Assembly (NCBI RefSeq): GCF_049739465.1
Contig: NZ_JBMHHY010000001.1
Location: forward strand, 1 to 64,000
Reading direction: 5' to 3'
DNA length: 64,000 bases
From: Embleya sp049739465
GTDB taxonomy: Bacteria; Actinomycetota; Actinomycetes; Streptomycetales; Streptomycetaceae
Shown here: piece after piece, positions 34,595 to 43,683 of the stretch
Position numbering within the stretch: the stretch's first letter is position 1
How the letters are laid out: every line of letters begins with the position of its first letter
Made by a program: the position numbers and the translations under genes
The notes under the pieces: generated by a model
Database searches by the model: none
Seen by the model: only the letters and a program-made list of their open reading frames with translations
Told to the model about the DNA's origin: nothing

Positions 34595-36010
34595 GTGACA
34601 CCTGTGACAGACCCCGCCGAGGCACTGGCCGCCCAGCGCGCCGTCGAGGCCGAGCTGACCGGGCGCTGGCCCGAGACCAAACTCGACCCGTCCACCGACC
34701 GCGTCGTGGCGCTGATGGACGTGCTCGGCGAACCGCAACGGGCCTATCCGGTCATCCACATCACCGGCACCAACGGCAAGACCAGCACGGCCCGGATGAT
34801 CGAGACGCTGCTGCGTACCTTCCAACTGCGCACCGGCCGCTACACCAGCCCGCACGTCGAATCGATGACCGAGCGGATCAGCCTGGACGGCGAGCCGATC
34901 AGCGCCGAACGATTCGTCGAGACCTACCGCGACATCGAGCCCTACGTCGAGATCGTCGACGCCGCGCAGCCGCACCGGCTCTCGTTCTTCGAGGTGCTCA
35001 CCGCGATGGCGTACGCGGCGTTCGCCGACGCCCCCGTGGACGTCGCGGTCGTCGAGGTCGGCATGGGCGGTACGTGGGACGCGACCAACGTGATGGACGC
35101 GGCGGTCGCGGTGGTCACCCCGATCGCGGTCGACCACGCGGCCCGACTCGGCGATACGCCCGGCGAGATCGCGGTGGAGAAGGCCGGGATCATCAAGAAG
35201 GACAGCCTGGTCGTGCTCGCCCAACAGCCCGTGGACGCCGCCGAGGTGTTGCTGCGGCGCGCGGTCGAGGTGGACGCGACGGTGGCCCGCGAGGGCATGG
35301 AGTTCGGCGTGGTTCGGCGCGATCTGGCGGTCGGCGGCCAACTGCTCACGCTGCGCGGGTTGGCGGGGGAGTACACCGACGTCTTCCTGCCGCTGCACGG
35401 CAGCCACCAGGCGAGCAACGCCGCGGTCGCGCTGGCCGCGGTGGAGGCGTTCCTGGGCGTCGGGGTGGCCGGTCGGCCCGGGCTCACCGGCGCCGGCGCG
35501 CTGGACGCGGACCTGGTCCGGGAGGCGTTCGCCTCGGTCACCTCGCCCGGTCGGCTCGAGATCGTCCGGCGCAGCCCGACGGTGATCATCGACGCCGCGC
35601 ACAACCCGGCCGGCGCCCGGGCCGCCGCGCAGGCGATGACCGACTCGTTCGACTTCCGGCACCTGGTCGGCGTGGTCGGGGTGATGGGCGACAAGGACGT
35701 GCGCGGCGTGCTGGAGGCCCTCGAGCCGGTGCTCGCCGAGGTCGTGGTGACGCAGAACTCGCAGCCGCGCGCGATGCCCGCGGACGAACTCGCCGCGCTC
35801 GCGGTCGAGGTGTTCGGCGCGGACCGGGTCGACGTACAGCCGGCCCTCCCGGACGCGATCGAGGCGGCCGTCACGCTCGCCGAGGAGGAGGGCGATCTCG
35901 GCGGCGCCGGTGTGCTGATCACCGGCTCGGTGGTCACCGTCGGCGAGGCCCGGGTGTTGCTCAACGGACCCGATCCCGCCGCCCGGACCCGCGACGGAAG
36001 GGACGGCTGA
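34595..36010 (+). CDS. folC: bifunctional folylpolyglutamate synthase/dihydrofolate synthase
   Basis: This enzyme adds glutamates to folates and probably dihydropteroate. The 471-residue protein has the Mur-ligase P-loop ITGTNGKTST (57-66), the SPHVESMTERI folate loop, VEVGMGGTWDATN, EKAGIIK and IIDAAHNPAGA. A GTG at 34595 is preceded closely by CGGAA; a second GTG nine bases later is possible. It lies between valS and the DUF4233 gene, whose ATG is two bases past the folC stop, so those two are co-transcribed. Confidence 0.95.
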   Translation: MTPVTDPAEALAAQRAVEAELTGRWPETKLDPSTDRVVALMDVLGEPQRAYPVIHITGTNGKTSTARMIETLLRTFQLRTGRYTSPHVESMTERISLDGEPISAERFVETYRDIEPYVEIVDAAQPHRLSFFEVLTAMAYAAFADAPVDVAVVEVGMGGTWDATNVMDAAVAVVTPIAVDHAARLGDTPGEIAVEKAGIIKKDSLVVLAQQPVDAAEVLLRRAVEVDATVAREGMEFGVVRRDLAVGGQLLTLRGLAGEYTDVFLPLHGSHQASNAAVALAAVEAFLGVGVAGRPGLTGAGALDADLVREAFASVTSPGRLEIVRRSPTVIIDAAHNPAGARAAAQAMTDSFDFRHLVGVVGVMGDKDVRGVLEALEPVLAEVVVTQNSQPRAMPADELAALAVEVFGADRVDVQPALPDAIEAAVTLAEEEGDLGGAGVLITGSVVTVGEARVLLNGPDPAARTRDGRDG

Positions 36011-36012
36011 GC

Positions 36013-36348
36013 ATGCGCGCGCTGTGTTCCACCCACCTGATCGGCCAGGCCATGGTGATCTGCCTGGCCGCGCTGGTCGCCATGCAACTCAGCGACATCT
36101 CCACCGGCGTGTTGTGGGCGGTGGCCGGCCCGTCCGCGCTGGTGTGCGTCCTGCTGTGCGCCAAGCTCAAGGAGCCGTGGGCGATCAAGGCCGGCTGGGT
36201 GCTGCAAGTGGGCCTGTTCGTGACCGGTTTCGTGGTCCCGATGATGTTTTTGATCGGCGTGGTGTTCGCGGCCATCTGGTACGCCTGCATCCGGGTCGGC
36301 GCGATCATCGACGCCGCCAAGGCGGCCCGGGCGGCCGCTACCGAATGA
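36013..36348 (+). CDS. DUF4233 small membrane protein
   Basis: A 111-residue protein that is almost entirely hydrophobic, with three or four transmembrane helices (LIGQAMVICLAALVAMQL, VLWAVAGPSALVCVLLCAKL, WVLQVGLFVTGFVVPMMFLI and IWYACIRVGAII). DUF4233 proteins are a conserved partner directly after folC in actinobacteria; their function is unknown. The start lies two bases after the folC stop, so translation is probably coupled. Confidence 0.85.
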   Translation: MRALCSTHLIGQAMVICLAALVAMQLSDISTGVLWAVAGPSALVCVLLCAKLKEPWAIKAGWVLQVGLFVTGFVVPMMFLIGVVFAAIWYACIRVGAIIDAAKAARAAATE

Positions 36349-36467
36349 TCCGGGACGTACGGCCGAAGGGCCGACGCGTCACCCCGGATAGGCTCTGCGC
36401 GTCGACCGTTCGTCCGGGCGCAAGGCCCGTGCCCGTTCCCCCTTTTCGAGAAAGCAAGGAGCCCAAC

Positions 36468-36878
36468 GTGTCCGAGCGCACGCTCGTCCTGGTCAAGCCG
36501 GACGGAGTCCGGCGCGGTCTCGTCGGCGAGGTCATCGGCCGCATCGAGCGCAAGGGCTTCACCCTGGCCGCGCTCGATCTGCGGGTGATGGATCGCGAGA
36601 CGATCGAGCGGCACTACGCCGAGCACGAGGGCAAGCCGTTCTACGCCCCGCTCGTGGAGTTCATGACCTCGGCACCGTCGGTGGCGCTGATCGTCGAGGG
36701 CGAGCGGGTGATCGAGTCCTTCCGGGTGCTCGCCGGCGTCACCGACCCGATCAAGGCCGCGCCGGGCACCATTCGCGGCGACTTCGCCACGATCACCCGG
36801 GAGAACATCGTGCACGGCTCCGACTCGGTGGAGTCCGCCGAGCGCGAGATCAAGAACTTCTTCCCCGAGCACGCCTGA
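36468..36878 (+). CDS. ndk: nucleoside diphosphate kinase
   Basis: Transfers the gamma-phosphate between nucleoside triphosphates and diphosphates. The 136-residue protein shows TLVLVKPDGV and the active-site block NIVHGSDS with the phosphorylated His116, and it has the family's usual length. The GTG start follows AAGGAG at eight bases. It is the last gene of the valS-folC group; a 20-bp palindrome lies just after the stop. Confidence 0.97.
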   Translation: MSERTLVLVKPDGVRRGLVGEVIGRIERKGFTLAALDLRVMDRETIERHYAEHEGKPFYAPLVEFMTSAPSVALIVEGERVIESFRVLAGVTDPIKAAPGTIRGDFATITRENIVHGSDSVESAEREIKNFFPEHA

Positions 36879-36901
36879 CGGTTCGGTCCCGGCCGCGCGG
36901 G

Positions 36902-36921
36902 GTGGGTCGGCGCCGACCCAC
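36902..36921. terminator. perfect 20-bp palindrome after ndk
   Basis: GTGGGTCGGC is followed at once by its exact reverse complement, 23 bp after the ndk stop. It could end the ndk transcript or be a protein-binding site. The rest of 36922-37314 holds no supported gene; it should contain the mreB promoter. Confidence 0.5.
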
Positions 36922-37314
36922 GCTCGTGTGCCGGACCGGATCCGTGCCGCGCCGAAGCGACACCACGACGACTGCCGAAGGCCGCGCGACGCGCGCGGGC
37001 TTCGCGACGCGTCGATTTTTTTCCGGACCATGCCGGCCGGCCCGCCGGGTGACCCTGCGGGGCACCGATCGGGCGCCGTCCGTGCGCTGTTAGAGGGAAA
37101 TCCCTCGACTTGCCGCGCGTGGCACGCAACCCCTCGCCCCGTGATCACGTCATGGTGGATAGAGGGTGCAGCCGTGCCCCGGTACGTCGCGGTTCTGCCG
37201 CCGGCACACCGTGCCTACGATTGTGGTCGGTCGGTCCGGCGTCCTTGGTACGACGTCCCCCGGCCGGCTCATGTCCTCATGGCTACGAGCTCGGGAAGGC
37301 CCTAGGTTTTTTAT

Positions 37315-38346
37315 ATGGCGAACAACTTGTCGTTCATCGGTCGTGACATGGCGGTCGACCTCGGTACGGCCAACACGCTGGTGTACGTCAGAGGCCGCGG
37401 CATCGTGTTGAACGAGCCGTCGGTGGTCGCCAAGAACACCACGACCGGGGGCATCCTGGCGGTCGGCGCCGAGGCGAAGAAGATGATCGGGCGCACGCCC
37501 GGCAACATCGTGGCGATCCGGCCGCTCAAGGACGGCGTGATCGCCGACTTCGAGATCACCGAGCGGATGTTGCGCTACTTCATCCTCAAGGTGCACCGGC
37601 GTCGCTACCTGGCCCGTCCGCGCGTGGTGATCTGCGTGCCCTCCGGCATCACCGGCGTCGAACGCCGCGCCGTGGTCGAGGCGTCCAGCCAGGCCGGCGC
37701 GCGCAGCGTGCACATCATCGAGGAGCCGATGGCCGCCGCGATCGGCGCCGGCCTGCCGGTGCACGAGGCGACCGGCAACATGGTCGTCGACATCGGCGGC
37801 GGCACCACCGAGGTGGCGGTGATCTCGCTCGGCGGGATCGTCACGGCGCAGTCGATCCGGGTGGCCGGCGACGAGCTGGACAACGCGATCATCGCCTACG
37901 TCAAGAAGGAATACTCGCTGCTCCTGGGCGAGCGCAGTGCCGAGGAAATCAAGATGTCGATCGGCTCGGCCTTCGACCTCGGCGAGGACGAGCACAGCGA
38001 GATCCGCGGCCGCGACCTGGTCAGCGGCCTGCCCAAGACGATCGTGATCTCCACCTCCGAGGTCCGCAAGGCCATCGAGGAACCGGTCAACACCGTCGTG
38101 GACGCGGTCAAGAGCACGCTCGACCAGTGTCCGCCCGAACTGGCCGGCGACGTGATGGATCGCGGCATCGTGCTCACCGGCGGCGGCGCCCTGCTGCGCG
38201 GCCTCGACGAGCGGCTGCGGACCGAGACCGGGATGCCGATCCACATCGCCGACAACCCGCTGGACTCGGTTGCCCTGGGCGCGGGTAAGTGCGTCGAGGA
38301 ATACGAGAAGCTCCAGCAGGTACTGGACGCACAACCGCGCCGTTGA
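37315..38346 (+). CDS. mreB: rod shape-determining protein MreB
   Basis: A bacterial actin that in streptomycetes acts mainly in spore-wall synthesis. The 343-residue protein shows phosphate loop 1 DLGTANTLVY, IEEPMAAAIGAG, the second phosphate loop VDIGGGTTEVAVIS and the adenosine motif LTGGGALLRG. It starts MANNLSFIGRDMAVDLG. It leads the mreB-mreC-mreD-mrdA-rodA cluster that builds the elongation/spore-wall machinery. Confidence 0.97.
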   Translation: MANNLSFIGRDMAVDLGTANTLVYVRGRGIVLNEPSVVAKNTTTGGILAVGAEAKKMIGRTPGNIVAIRPLKDGVIADFEITERMLRYFILKVHRRRYLARPRVVICVPSGITGVERRAVVEASSQAGARSVHIIEEPMAAAIGAGLPVHEATGNMVVDIGGGTTEVAVISLGGIVTAQSIRVAGDELDNAIIAYVKKEYSLLLGERSAEEIKMSIGSAFDLGEDEHSEIRGRDLVSGLPKTIVISTSEVRKAIEEPVNTVVDAVKSTLDQCPPELAGDVMDRGIVLTGGGALLRGLDERLRTETGMPIHIADNPLDSVALGAGKCVEEYEKLQQVLDAQPRR

Positions 38347-38461
38347 CCGACGATCCGGTGGGCGTACGGCCCCGCCGCCGCCCACCGGACCCGGCCCGGC
38401 ACCGGCACACACCACAACTGCCCACAAGCGCCGCAACGTACGAAAGGGGCGGGCGCGCATC

Positions 38462-39535
38462 GTGAGGGACTCCCGGCACGGTCGGCTGGTCCTCGTGCTG
38501 CTGCTGGCGATCTCTTTCGCCCTCATCACCGTGGACATCCGCGGTGGCCGGAACTCGCCCATCGCGAACGTCCGCGACTGGGCCTCGGCCGTGTTCGGCC
38601 CCGCCGAACGCGGTGTGTCCGCCGCCGTGGACCCCGTCGGCCGAGCCGTGAACGCGGTCAAGGACGCGGGATCCCACGAGGGCGAGAAGAAGCGCCTGCA
38701 GGACGAGAACGCCAAACTCCGGCAACAGGTGGACAACATCCAGTTCGACCGCAACCGCGCGGCGGAGCTGGACAAACTGCTCAAGGTCTCGGCGGCCGGA
38801 CAGTACAAGATCAAGCCCGCGCGCGTGGTCGCCATCGGGCCCGCCCAGGGTTTCTCCTGGACGGTCACCATCGACGCGGGCGGCGGCGACGGCATCAAGC
38901 CGGACATGACCGTGATCAACGGCGACGGGCTGGTCGGTCGGGTGACCCAGGTGGGCCCGATGACCTCGACCGTGCTGCTCGCCACCGACCCCGGCTTCGC
39001 GGTCGGCTCGCGCCTGGCGGGGTCGATGGAAATAGGGATCACTTCCGGCCGTGGCGACAAGCCGATGAACCTCAAAATGCTCAACGGCCAGGCCCAGATC
39101 AAGAAGGGCGACCGGCTGGTCACCTTCGGCTCGCAGGGCGGCAAGCCGTTCGTGCCGGGCGTGCCGGTGGGCGAGGTCGCCGAGGTGCGCAACTCCCCGG
39201 GCCAGTTGGCCCGCAGCGTCGAGGTGAAGTCGTACGTGCACTTCTCCAGCCTGGACACGGTGGGTGTGGTGATCGAGCCGCCGCGCACCGATCCGCGCGA
39301 CGCGATACTGCCACCGCTGCCGGCCGCCCAGGAGGCGCCCGCGCCGCCGCCGAGCACGCCGCCCAGCGCTCCGCCGGCGCCACCGGCGACCGGCGAACCG
39401 GTCACCGGCGCCTCGGCCGCCAGGCCGCCCGCCTCGGGCGACCGCAGCAACAACGCCGGCGGGGCGGACCCGGCCGGCGGCGGGCACCGCAGGCCGCCGT
39501 CCGGCGGCGCGACACCACCGGCGGGAAGGGACTGA
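38462..39535 (+). CDS. mreC: rod shape-determining protein MreC
   Basis: A bitopic scaffold that links MreB to periplasmic wall enzymes. The 357-residue protein has one N-terminal membrane helix (LVLVLLLAISFALITV), a coiled coil (EKKRLQDENAKLRQQVDNIQ) and the beta-rich MreC core (GLVGRVTQVGPMTSTVLLAT and RSVEVKSYVHFSSLDTVGVV). A Pro/Ala/Gly-rich C-terminal tail of roughly 70 residues is longer than in rod-shaped model bacteria. The start is the GTG after GAAAGGGG. Confidence 0.95.
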   Translation: MRDSRHGRLVLVLLLAISFALITVDIRGGRNSPIANVRDWASAVFGPAERGVSAAVDPVGRAVNAVKDAGSHEGEKKRLQDENAKLRQQVDNIQFDRNRAAELDKLLKVSAAGQYKIKPARVVAIGPAQGFSWTVTIDAGGGDGIKPDMTVINGDGLVGRVTQVGPMTSTVLLATDPGFAVGSRLAGSMEIGITSGRGDKPMNLKMLNGQAQIKKGDRLVTFGSQGGKPFVPGVPVGEVAEVRNSPGQLARSVEVKSYVHFSSLDTVGVVIEPPRTDPRDAILPPLPAAQEAPAPPPSTPPSAPPAPPATGEPVTGASAARPPASGDRSNNAGGADPAGGGHRRPPSGGATPPAGRD

Positions 39536-39539
39536 GACG

Positions 39540-40067
39540 GTGCGGATCTCCCGCGTGTTGTATGCCGCGTTGCTGATCGTCGTCGCGCTCGTGGTCCAGG
39601 TCAGCGTGCTTGCCCGACTCGGTCTGCCCGGTGCGGTGCCCGACCTGCTGCTCCTGGCGGTGGTCGGCCTGGCGCTGACCTACGGGCCCACCTCGGGGTG
39701 CGTGATCGGCTTCGCGGCCGGCCTGTGTGCCGACCTCGCGCCGCCCGCGGACCACGCGGCGGGCCGCTACGCGTTCGTGCTCTGCCTGACCGGATATGTG
39801 GCCGGCCTGTTCGCCTCGCGCAACCCCCGGCGCTCGGTGCTCACCCCGATCGCGGTGATCGCGGTGGCCGCCGCCGCGACGACCGTGCTGTACGCGGGTG
39901 TCGGCGCCCTGGTCGGGGACGGCGCGGTGCGCCAGGTGGGGCTGACCAAGCTGCTTTTGACCGCCGTGGTCTACGACTCGATCCTGGCGCCGTTCGTGGT
40001 GCCGTGGGTGATGGCGCTCGCCCGCAAGGTGGATCCCAAACCGCTGCTCTCGGGCCTGTCCCGGTAG
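39540..40067 (+). CDS. mreD: rod shape-determining protein MreD
   Basis: A polytopic membrane protein of 175 residues with about five or six helices (LLIVVALVVQVSVLARLGL near the start). It includes GAVPDLLLLAVVGLAL and FAAGLCADLAPP, as in the family. It acts with MreC in the elongation and spore-wall complex. The GTG start lies two bases after the mreC stop, and the next gene begins eight bases after it ends, so this is an operon. Confidence 0.93.
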   Translation: MRISRVLYAALLIVVALVVQVSVLARLGLPGAVPDLLLLAVVGLALTYGPTSGCVIGFAAGLCADLAPPADHAAGRYAFVLCLTGYVAGLFASRNPRRSVLTPIAVIAVAAAATTVLYAGVGALVGDGAVRQVGLTKLLLTAVVYDSILAPFVVPWVMALARKVDPKPLLSGLSR

Positions 40068-40074
40068 GGGGTGA

Positions 40075-42330
40075 ATGGCCAAGATGCGCAAACGTATGCC
40101 CAGTCTGCTCAACGCCGGACGCTCCAAGGGGGACGGCGCGCACAGTGTGCGGGCCCGGATGGTGATCCTCCAGATCCTGGTGTTGTCGCTGATGATCACC
40201 CTCTTCGGCCGGTTGTGGTACCTGCAGATCCGCGAGGGCGACCACTACGCCGCGGCCGCGTCGCAGAACGCGGTCCGGGACGTGATCACCCCCGCCGTGC
40301 GCGGGCAGATCCTCGACGACAAGGGCCGGCCGCTGGTCGACAACCGCACCGCGCTGGTGGTTTCGGTCAACCGGACCGAGTTGATAAGGATGCCGGACTC
40401 CGGCGCCGCGGTGTTGTCCCGGCTGGCCAAGGTGCTCGACCTGCCCTACGCCGAGGTCAAGGCGCGCACCCGGCTGTGTGAGCGCAACGTGCCCAAGCCG
40501 TGCTGGAACGGCTCGCCGTACCAGCCGATCCCGGTCGCCGACAACGCCACCACCGAGCAGGCGCTGAGCATCCTGGAGCACCGCGAGGACTTCCCCGGGG
40601 TGACCGCCGAGTCCATCGCGCTACGCCAGTATCCGGCGCCCGAGGGAGCCAACGGCGCACACGTGGTCGGCTACCTCTCGCCGGTCACCGACGAGGAGTT
40701 GACCAAGCAGAAGGCGGCGGGGAAGAAGGACCTGCAGCGCGCCGACGAGGTCGGCCGCAGCGGTCTGGAGCGCACCTACGACACCGACCTGCGCGGCAAG
40801 TCCGGGGTCACCGGCCTGTCCGTGGACCACCTCGGCCGGGTCACCGGCACCGTGTCGGAGACTCCGCCGGTGGCCGGAAACCACCTGGTGACCAGCATCG
40901 ACGCGAAGATCCAGGCGATCACCGAACAACAACTCGACGAGGCGATCAAGCGGGCCCGCAGCACCTTCGACGCGGGCAACACGCACAAGAATTTCATCGC
41001 CGACGCGGGCGCCGCGGTGGTGATGGACGTCAAGACCGGCCGGGTGATCGCGATGGCCAGCGCGCCCAACTACGACCCCTCGGTGTGGGTGGGCGGCATC
41101 TCCCCGCAGAACTACAAGGCGCTCACCGACGAGAAGGCCGGCGTCCCGCTGGTGTCCCGGGCGATACAGGGTCAGTTCGCGCCGGGCTCGATCTTCAAGG
41201 TGGTCTCCACCTCGGCCGCGGCCGAGTCGGGCTACTCCACCAAGTCCACCTACGACTGCTCGCCGAGCATCTCGGTCGGCGGTCAGACCTTCAACAACCT
41301 GGAGTCCAAGGGCTACGGCCCGATCACCCTCCAGCGCGCCCTGGAGGTTTCCTGCAACACCGTGTTCTACGGCATCGGCTACGACATGTGGCTGAAAGAC
41401 GGCGGCATCTTCGGGAAGAACCCCAAGGACCCGATGGTGACCATGGCCAAGAACTACGGCCTGGGCGCGCCCACCGGGATCGACCTGCCCGGCGAGTCCG
41501 GCGGTCGGATCGCCGACCGGGCCTGGAAGAAGCGCAACTGGGAGCTGAACAAGGACGCGTGGTGCAAGCAGGGCGACACCGGCAACGAGTACGTGGACAA
41601 GATCGCCAAGGAGAACTGCGTCGACGGCTGGCAGTTCCGCGCCGGTGACGCGATCAACTTCGCGATCGGCCAGGGCGACACCACGGTCACCCCGTTGCAG
41701 ATGGCCCGGGTCTACGCGGCGATCGCCAACGGCGGCACGCTCTGGAAGCCGAGCATCGGCAAGGCCGTGGTCAGCCCGGACGGCAAGCTGGTGCGCGAGA
41801 TCGCGCCGCAGTCGGCGGGCACGCTGCCGATAAGCGAGCCCACCCTCAAGTACCTGCAGACCGCGCTGAACGGCGTCGCGCAGAACGGCACCGCCGCCGG
41901 CGTGTTCGCCAACTGGCCGAACGCGCAGATCCCGATAGCGGCCAAGACCGGTACCGGCTCGGTGTACGGCAAGCAGAGCACGTCGTGGTTCGCCACCTAC
42001 GGCGGGCCCAAGGACGGCCCGCAGTACGCCGTGGTGATGATGGTCAGCCAGGGCGGCACCGGTTCCGGTACCTCGGGCCCCTCCGTGCGCAAGATCTACG
42101 AGGCGCTGATGGGCGTCGACGACAAGGGCACGATCGACCCGAGCAAGGCGCTGCTGCCGGCGCCGCCCACCGGGCTGCCCGAGATCAAGGCGGACGGCAC
42201 GGTCGTACCCGCCGCCTACGCGCTGCCGCCGCATCCCGGCGGGGGCGACGGCCCCACCACCACCGCGCTGTCCGCGCCCGGGGCGCTGCCGCCCGATCGG
42301 CCGGTCCACCGGACGGGGAGAGGGACATGA
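40075..42330 (+). CDS. mrdA: penicillin-binding protein 2 (transpeptidase)
   Basis: A class B PBP that cross-links peptidoglycan together with RodA. The 751-residue protein has an N-terminal membrane helix (VILQILVLSLMITLFGRLWY), a dimerisation domain beginning near VRGQILDDKGRPL, and the transpeptidase domain. Active-site motifs are SIFK (Ser372), SCN (426-428) and KTG (624-626). The C-terminal roughly 50 residues are Pro-rich. Its stop overlaps the rodA ATG as ATGA. GGGGGTGA precedes its own ATG. Confidence 0.96.
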   Translation: MAKMRKRMPSLLNAGRSKGDGAHSVRARMVILQILVLSLMITLFGRLWYLQIREGDHYAAAASQNAVRDVITPAVRGQILDDKGRPLVDNRTALVVSVNRTELIRMPDSGAAVLSRLAKVLDLPYAEVKARTRLCERNVPKPCWNGSPYQPIPVADNATTEQALSILEHREDFPGVTAESIALRQYPAPEGANGAHVVGYLSPVTDEELTKQKAAGKKDLQRADEVGRSGLERTYDTDLRGKSGVTGLSVDHLGRVTGTVSETPPVAGNHLVTSIDAKIQAITEQQLDEAIKRARSTFDAGNTHKNFIADAGAAVVMDVKTGRVIAMASAPNYDPSVWVGGISPQNYKALTDEKAGVPLVSRAIQGQFAPGSIFKVVSTSAAAESGYSTKSTYDCSPSISVGGQTFNNLESKGYGPITLQRALEVSCNTVFYGIGYDMWLKDGGIFGKNPKDPMVTMAKNYGLGAPTGIDLPGESGGRIADRAWKKRNWELNKDAWCKQGDTGNEYVDKIAKENCVDGWQFRAGDAINFAIGQGDTTVTPLQMARVYAAIANGGTLWKPSIGKAVVSPDGKLVREIAPQSAGTLPISEPTLKYLQTALNGVAQNGTAAGVFANWPNAQIPIAAKTGTGSVYGKQSTSWFATYGGPKDGPQYAVVMMVSQGGTGSGTSGPSVRKIYEALMGVDDKGTIDPSKALLPAPPTGLPEIKADGTVVPAAYALPPHPGGGDGPTTTALSAPGALPPDRPVHRTGRGT

Positions 42331-43577
42331 ACCTGAAACTGCGGCCCGCGTCGCGCGTGGCCGGATTCGGTACCCCGGATCTGGGCCGACTCGCACCGGT
42401 GTTCACCCCGCGCCGGTCGATCACCCGGCAGATCATCCAGCGCGACGCGCCGGTGCGCCGGTTGGACTGGATACTCCTGGGCCCCGCCCTGGTGTTGTCC
42501 GTGGCCGGCTCGCTGCTGGTCTGGTCGGCGACCCGCAACCGGCGCGGACTCACCGGCGGCGACCCGCAGTTCTTCTTCAAGCGGCACCTGCTCAACCTGG
42601 CCATCGGGCTGGTCCTGGCCACCGTGGTGGCGATAATCGGTCACCGCCGGATAAGGGCGTTCTCCCCGCTCGTCGCGTTCGTCTCGGTGCTCGGCCTGCT
42701 GGCCGCGCTCAGCCCGCTGGGCAGCACGATCAACGGCGCGCGGGCCTGGATCCAGGTCGGCGGCGGCTTCTCGCTCCAGCCCGCCGAGTTGGTCAAGCTC
42801 GGGATCATCCTGTGCATGGGGATGATCCTGTCCGAGCGGGTGGACACCGGGGACCGGGCCCGCCCCGGCGACAAGGCGGTGTTCTGGGCGCTGGCGATCG
42901 CCGCGCTGCCGATGGCGATCATCATGCTGATGCCCGACATGGGGTCGGTCATGGTGATCGCGATGATCGTGCTGTGTGTGCTGCTCGCGTCCGGCGCGCG
43001 GGCGCGGTGGATGGTGCTGATGTTCGTGCTGGCCGGGGTCGGCGCGGTCGCGGTGATGCACTTCGGGCTGCTCAGCGAGTACCAGATCGACCGGTTCCGG
43101 GCCTTCGCCGACCCGAGCTTCGACCCGGCGGGCGTCGGCTACAACACCCAGATGGCCCGGCTCGCCATCGGCTCGGGCGGGCTCACCGGCCAGGGGCTGT
43201 TCCACGGCGAGCAGACCAGCGGCTCGTATGTCCCCGAACAGCAGACCGACTTCGTCTTCTCGGTGGCCGGCGAGGAGTTCGGCTTCGTCGGCAGCGCGGT
43301 GCTCATCGTGTTGTTCGCGATCCTGCTGTGGCGCGGGATCCGGATCGCGCTGCACGCCGACGACCTGTTCGGCACGATCGTCGCGGGCGGCGTGGTCGGC
43401 TGGTTCGCCTTCCAGGCGTTCGAGAACATCGGGATGAACCTGGGCATCATGCCGGTGGCCGGCCTGCCGCTGCCGTTCGTCTCCTACGGCGGCTCGTCGA
43501 TGTTCGCGAACTGGATGGCGATAGGGCTGCTCCAGTCGGTGCACATGAGACATGCCGGCGCCTTCAAATCTGCCTGA
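42327..43577 (+). CDS. rodA: rod shape-determining protein RodA (SEDS glycosyltransferase)
   Basis: A SEDS-family peptidoglycan polymerase. The 416-residue protein has about ten membrane helices with GARAWIQVGGGFSLQPAELV, MLMPDMGSVM, LTGQGLFHGEQTSGSYVPEQ followed by QTDFVFSVAGEEFGF, and LPLPFVSYGGSS, all diagnostic. A 60-residue basic N-terminal extension precedes the first helix. It overlaps mrdA by four bases, so the glycosyltransferase and transpeptidase should be made together. Confidence 0.96.
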   Translation: MNLKLRPASRVAGFGTPDLGRLAPVFTPRRSITRQIIQRDAPVRRLDWILLGPALVLSVAGSLLVWSATRNRRGLTGGDPQFFFKRHLLNLAIGLVLATVVAIIGHRRIRAFSPLVAFVSVLGLLAALSPLGSTINGARAWIQVGGGFSLQPAELVKLGIILCMGMILSERVDTGDRARPGDKAVFWALAIAALPMAIIMLMPDMGSVMVIAMIVLCVLLASGARARWMVLMFVLAGVGAVAVMHFGLLSEYQIDRFRAFADPSFDPAGVGYNTQMARLAIGSGGLTGQGLFHGEQTSGSYVPEQQTDFVFSVAGEEFGFVGSAVLIVLFAILLWRGIRIALHADDLFGTIVAGGVVGWFAFQAFENIGMNLGIMPVAGLPLPFVSYGGSSMFANWMAIGLLQSVHMRHAGAFKSA

Positions 43578-43683
43578 GTGGCCGTTGCGGGTGGGCTCCC
43601 ATCGAGGCTCTCGGTAGGGGGCCCGCCCGGGTCGCGTTAGGCTGGGAGGTCGATCCCCCGCCCAGCTCATCGGAAGGACCGCC

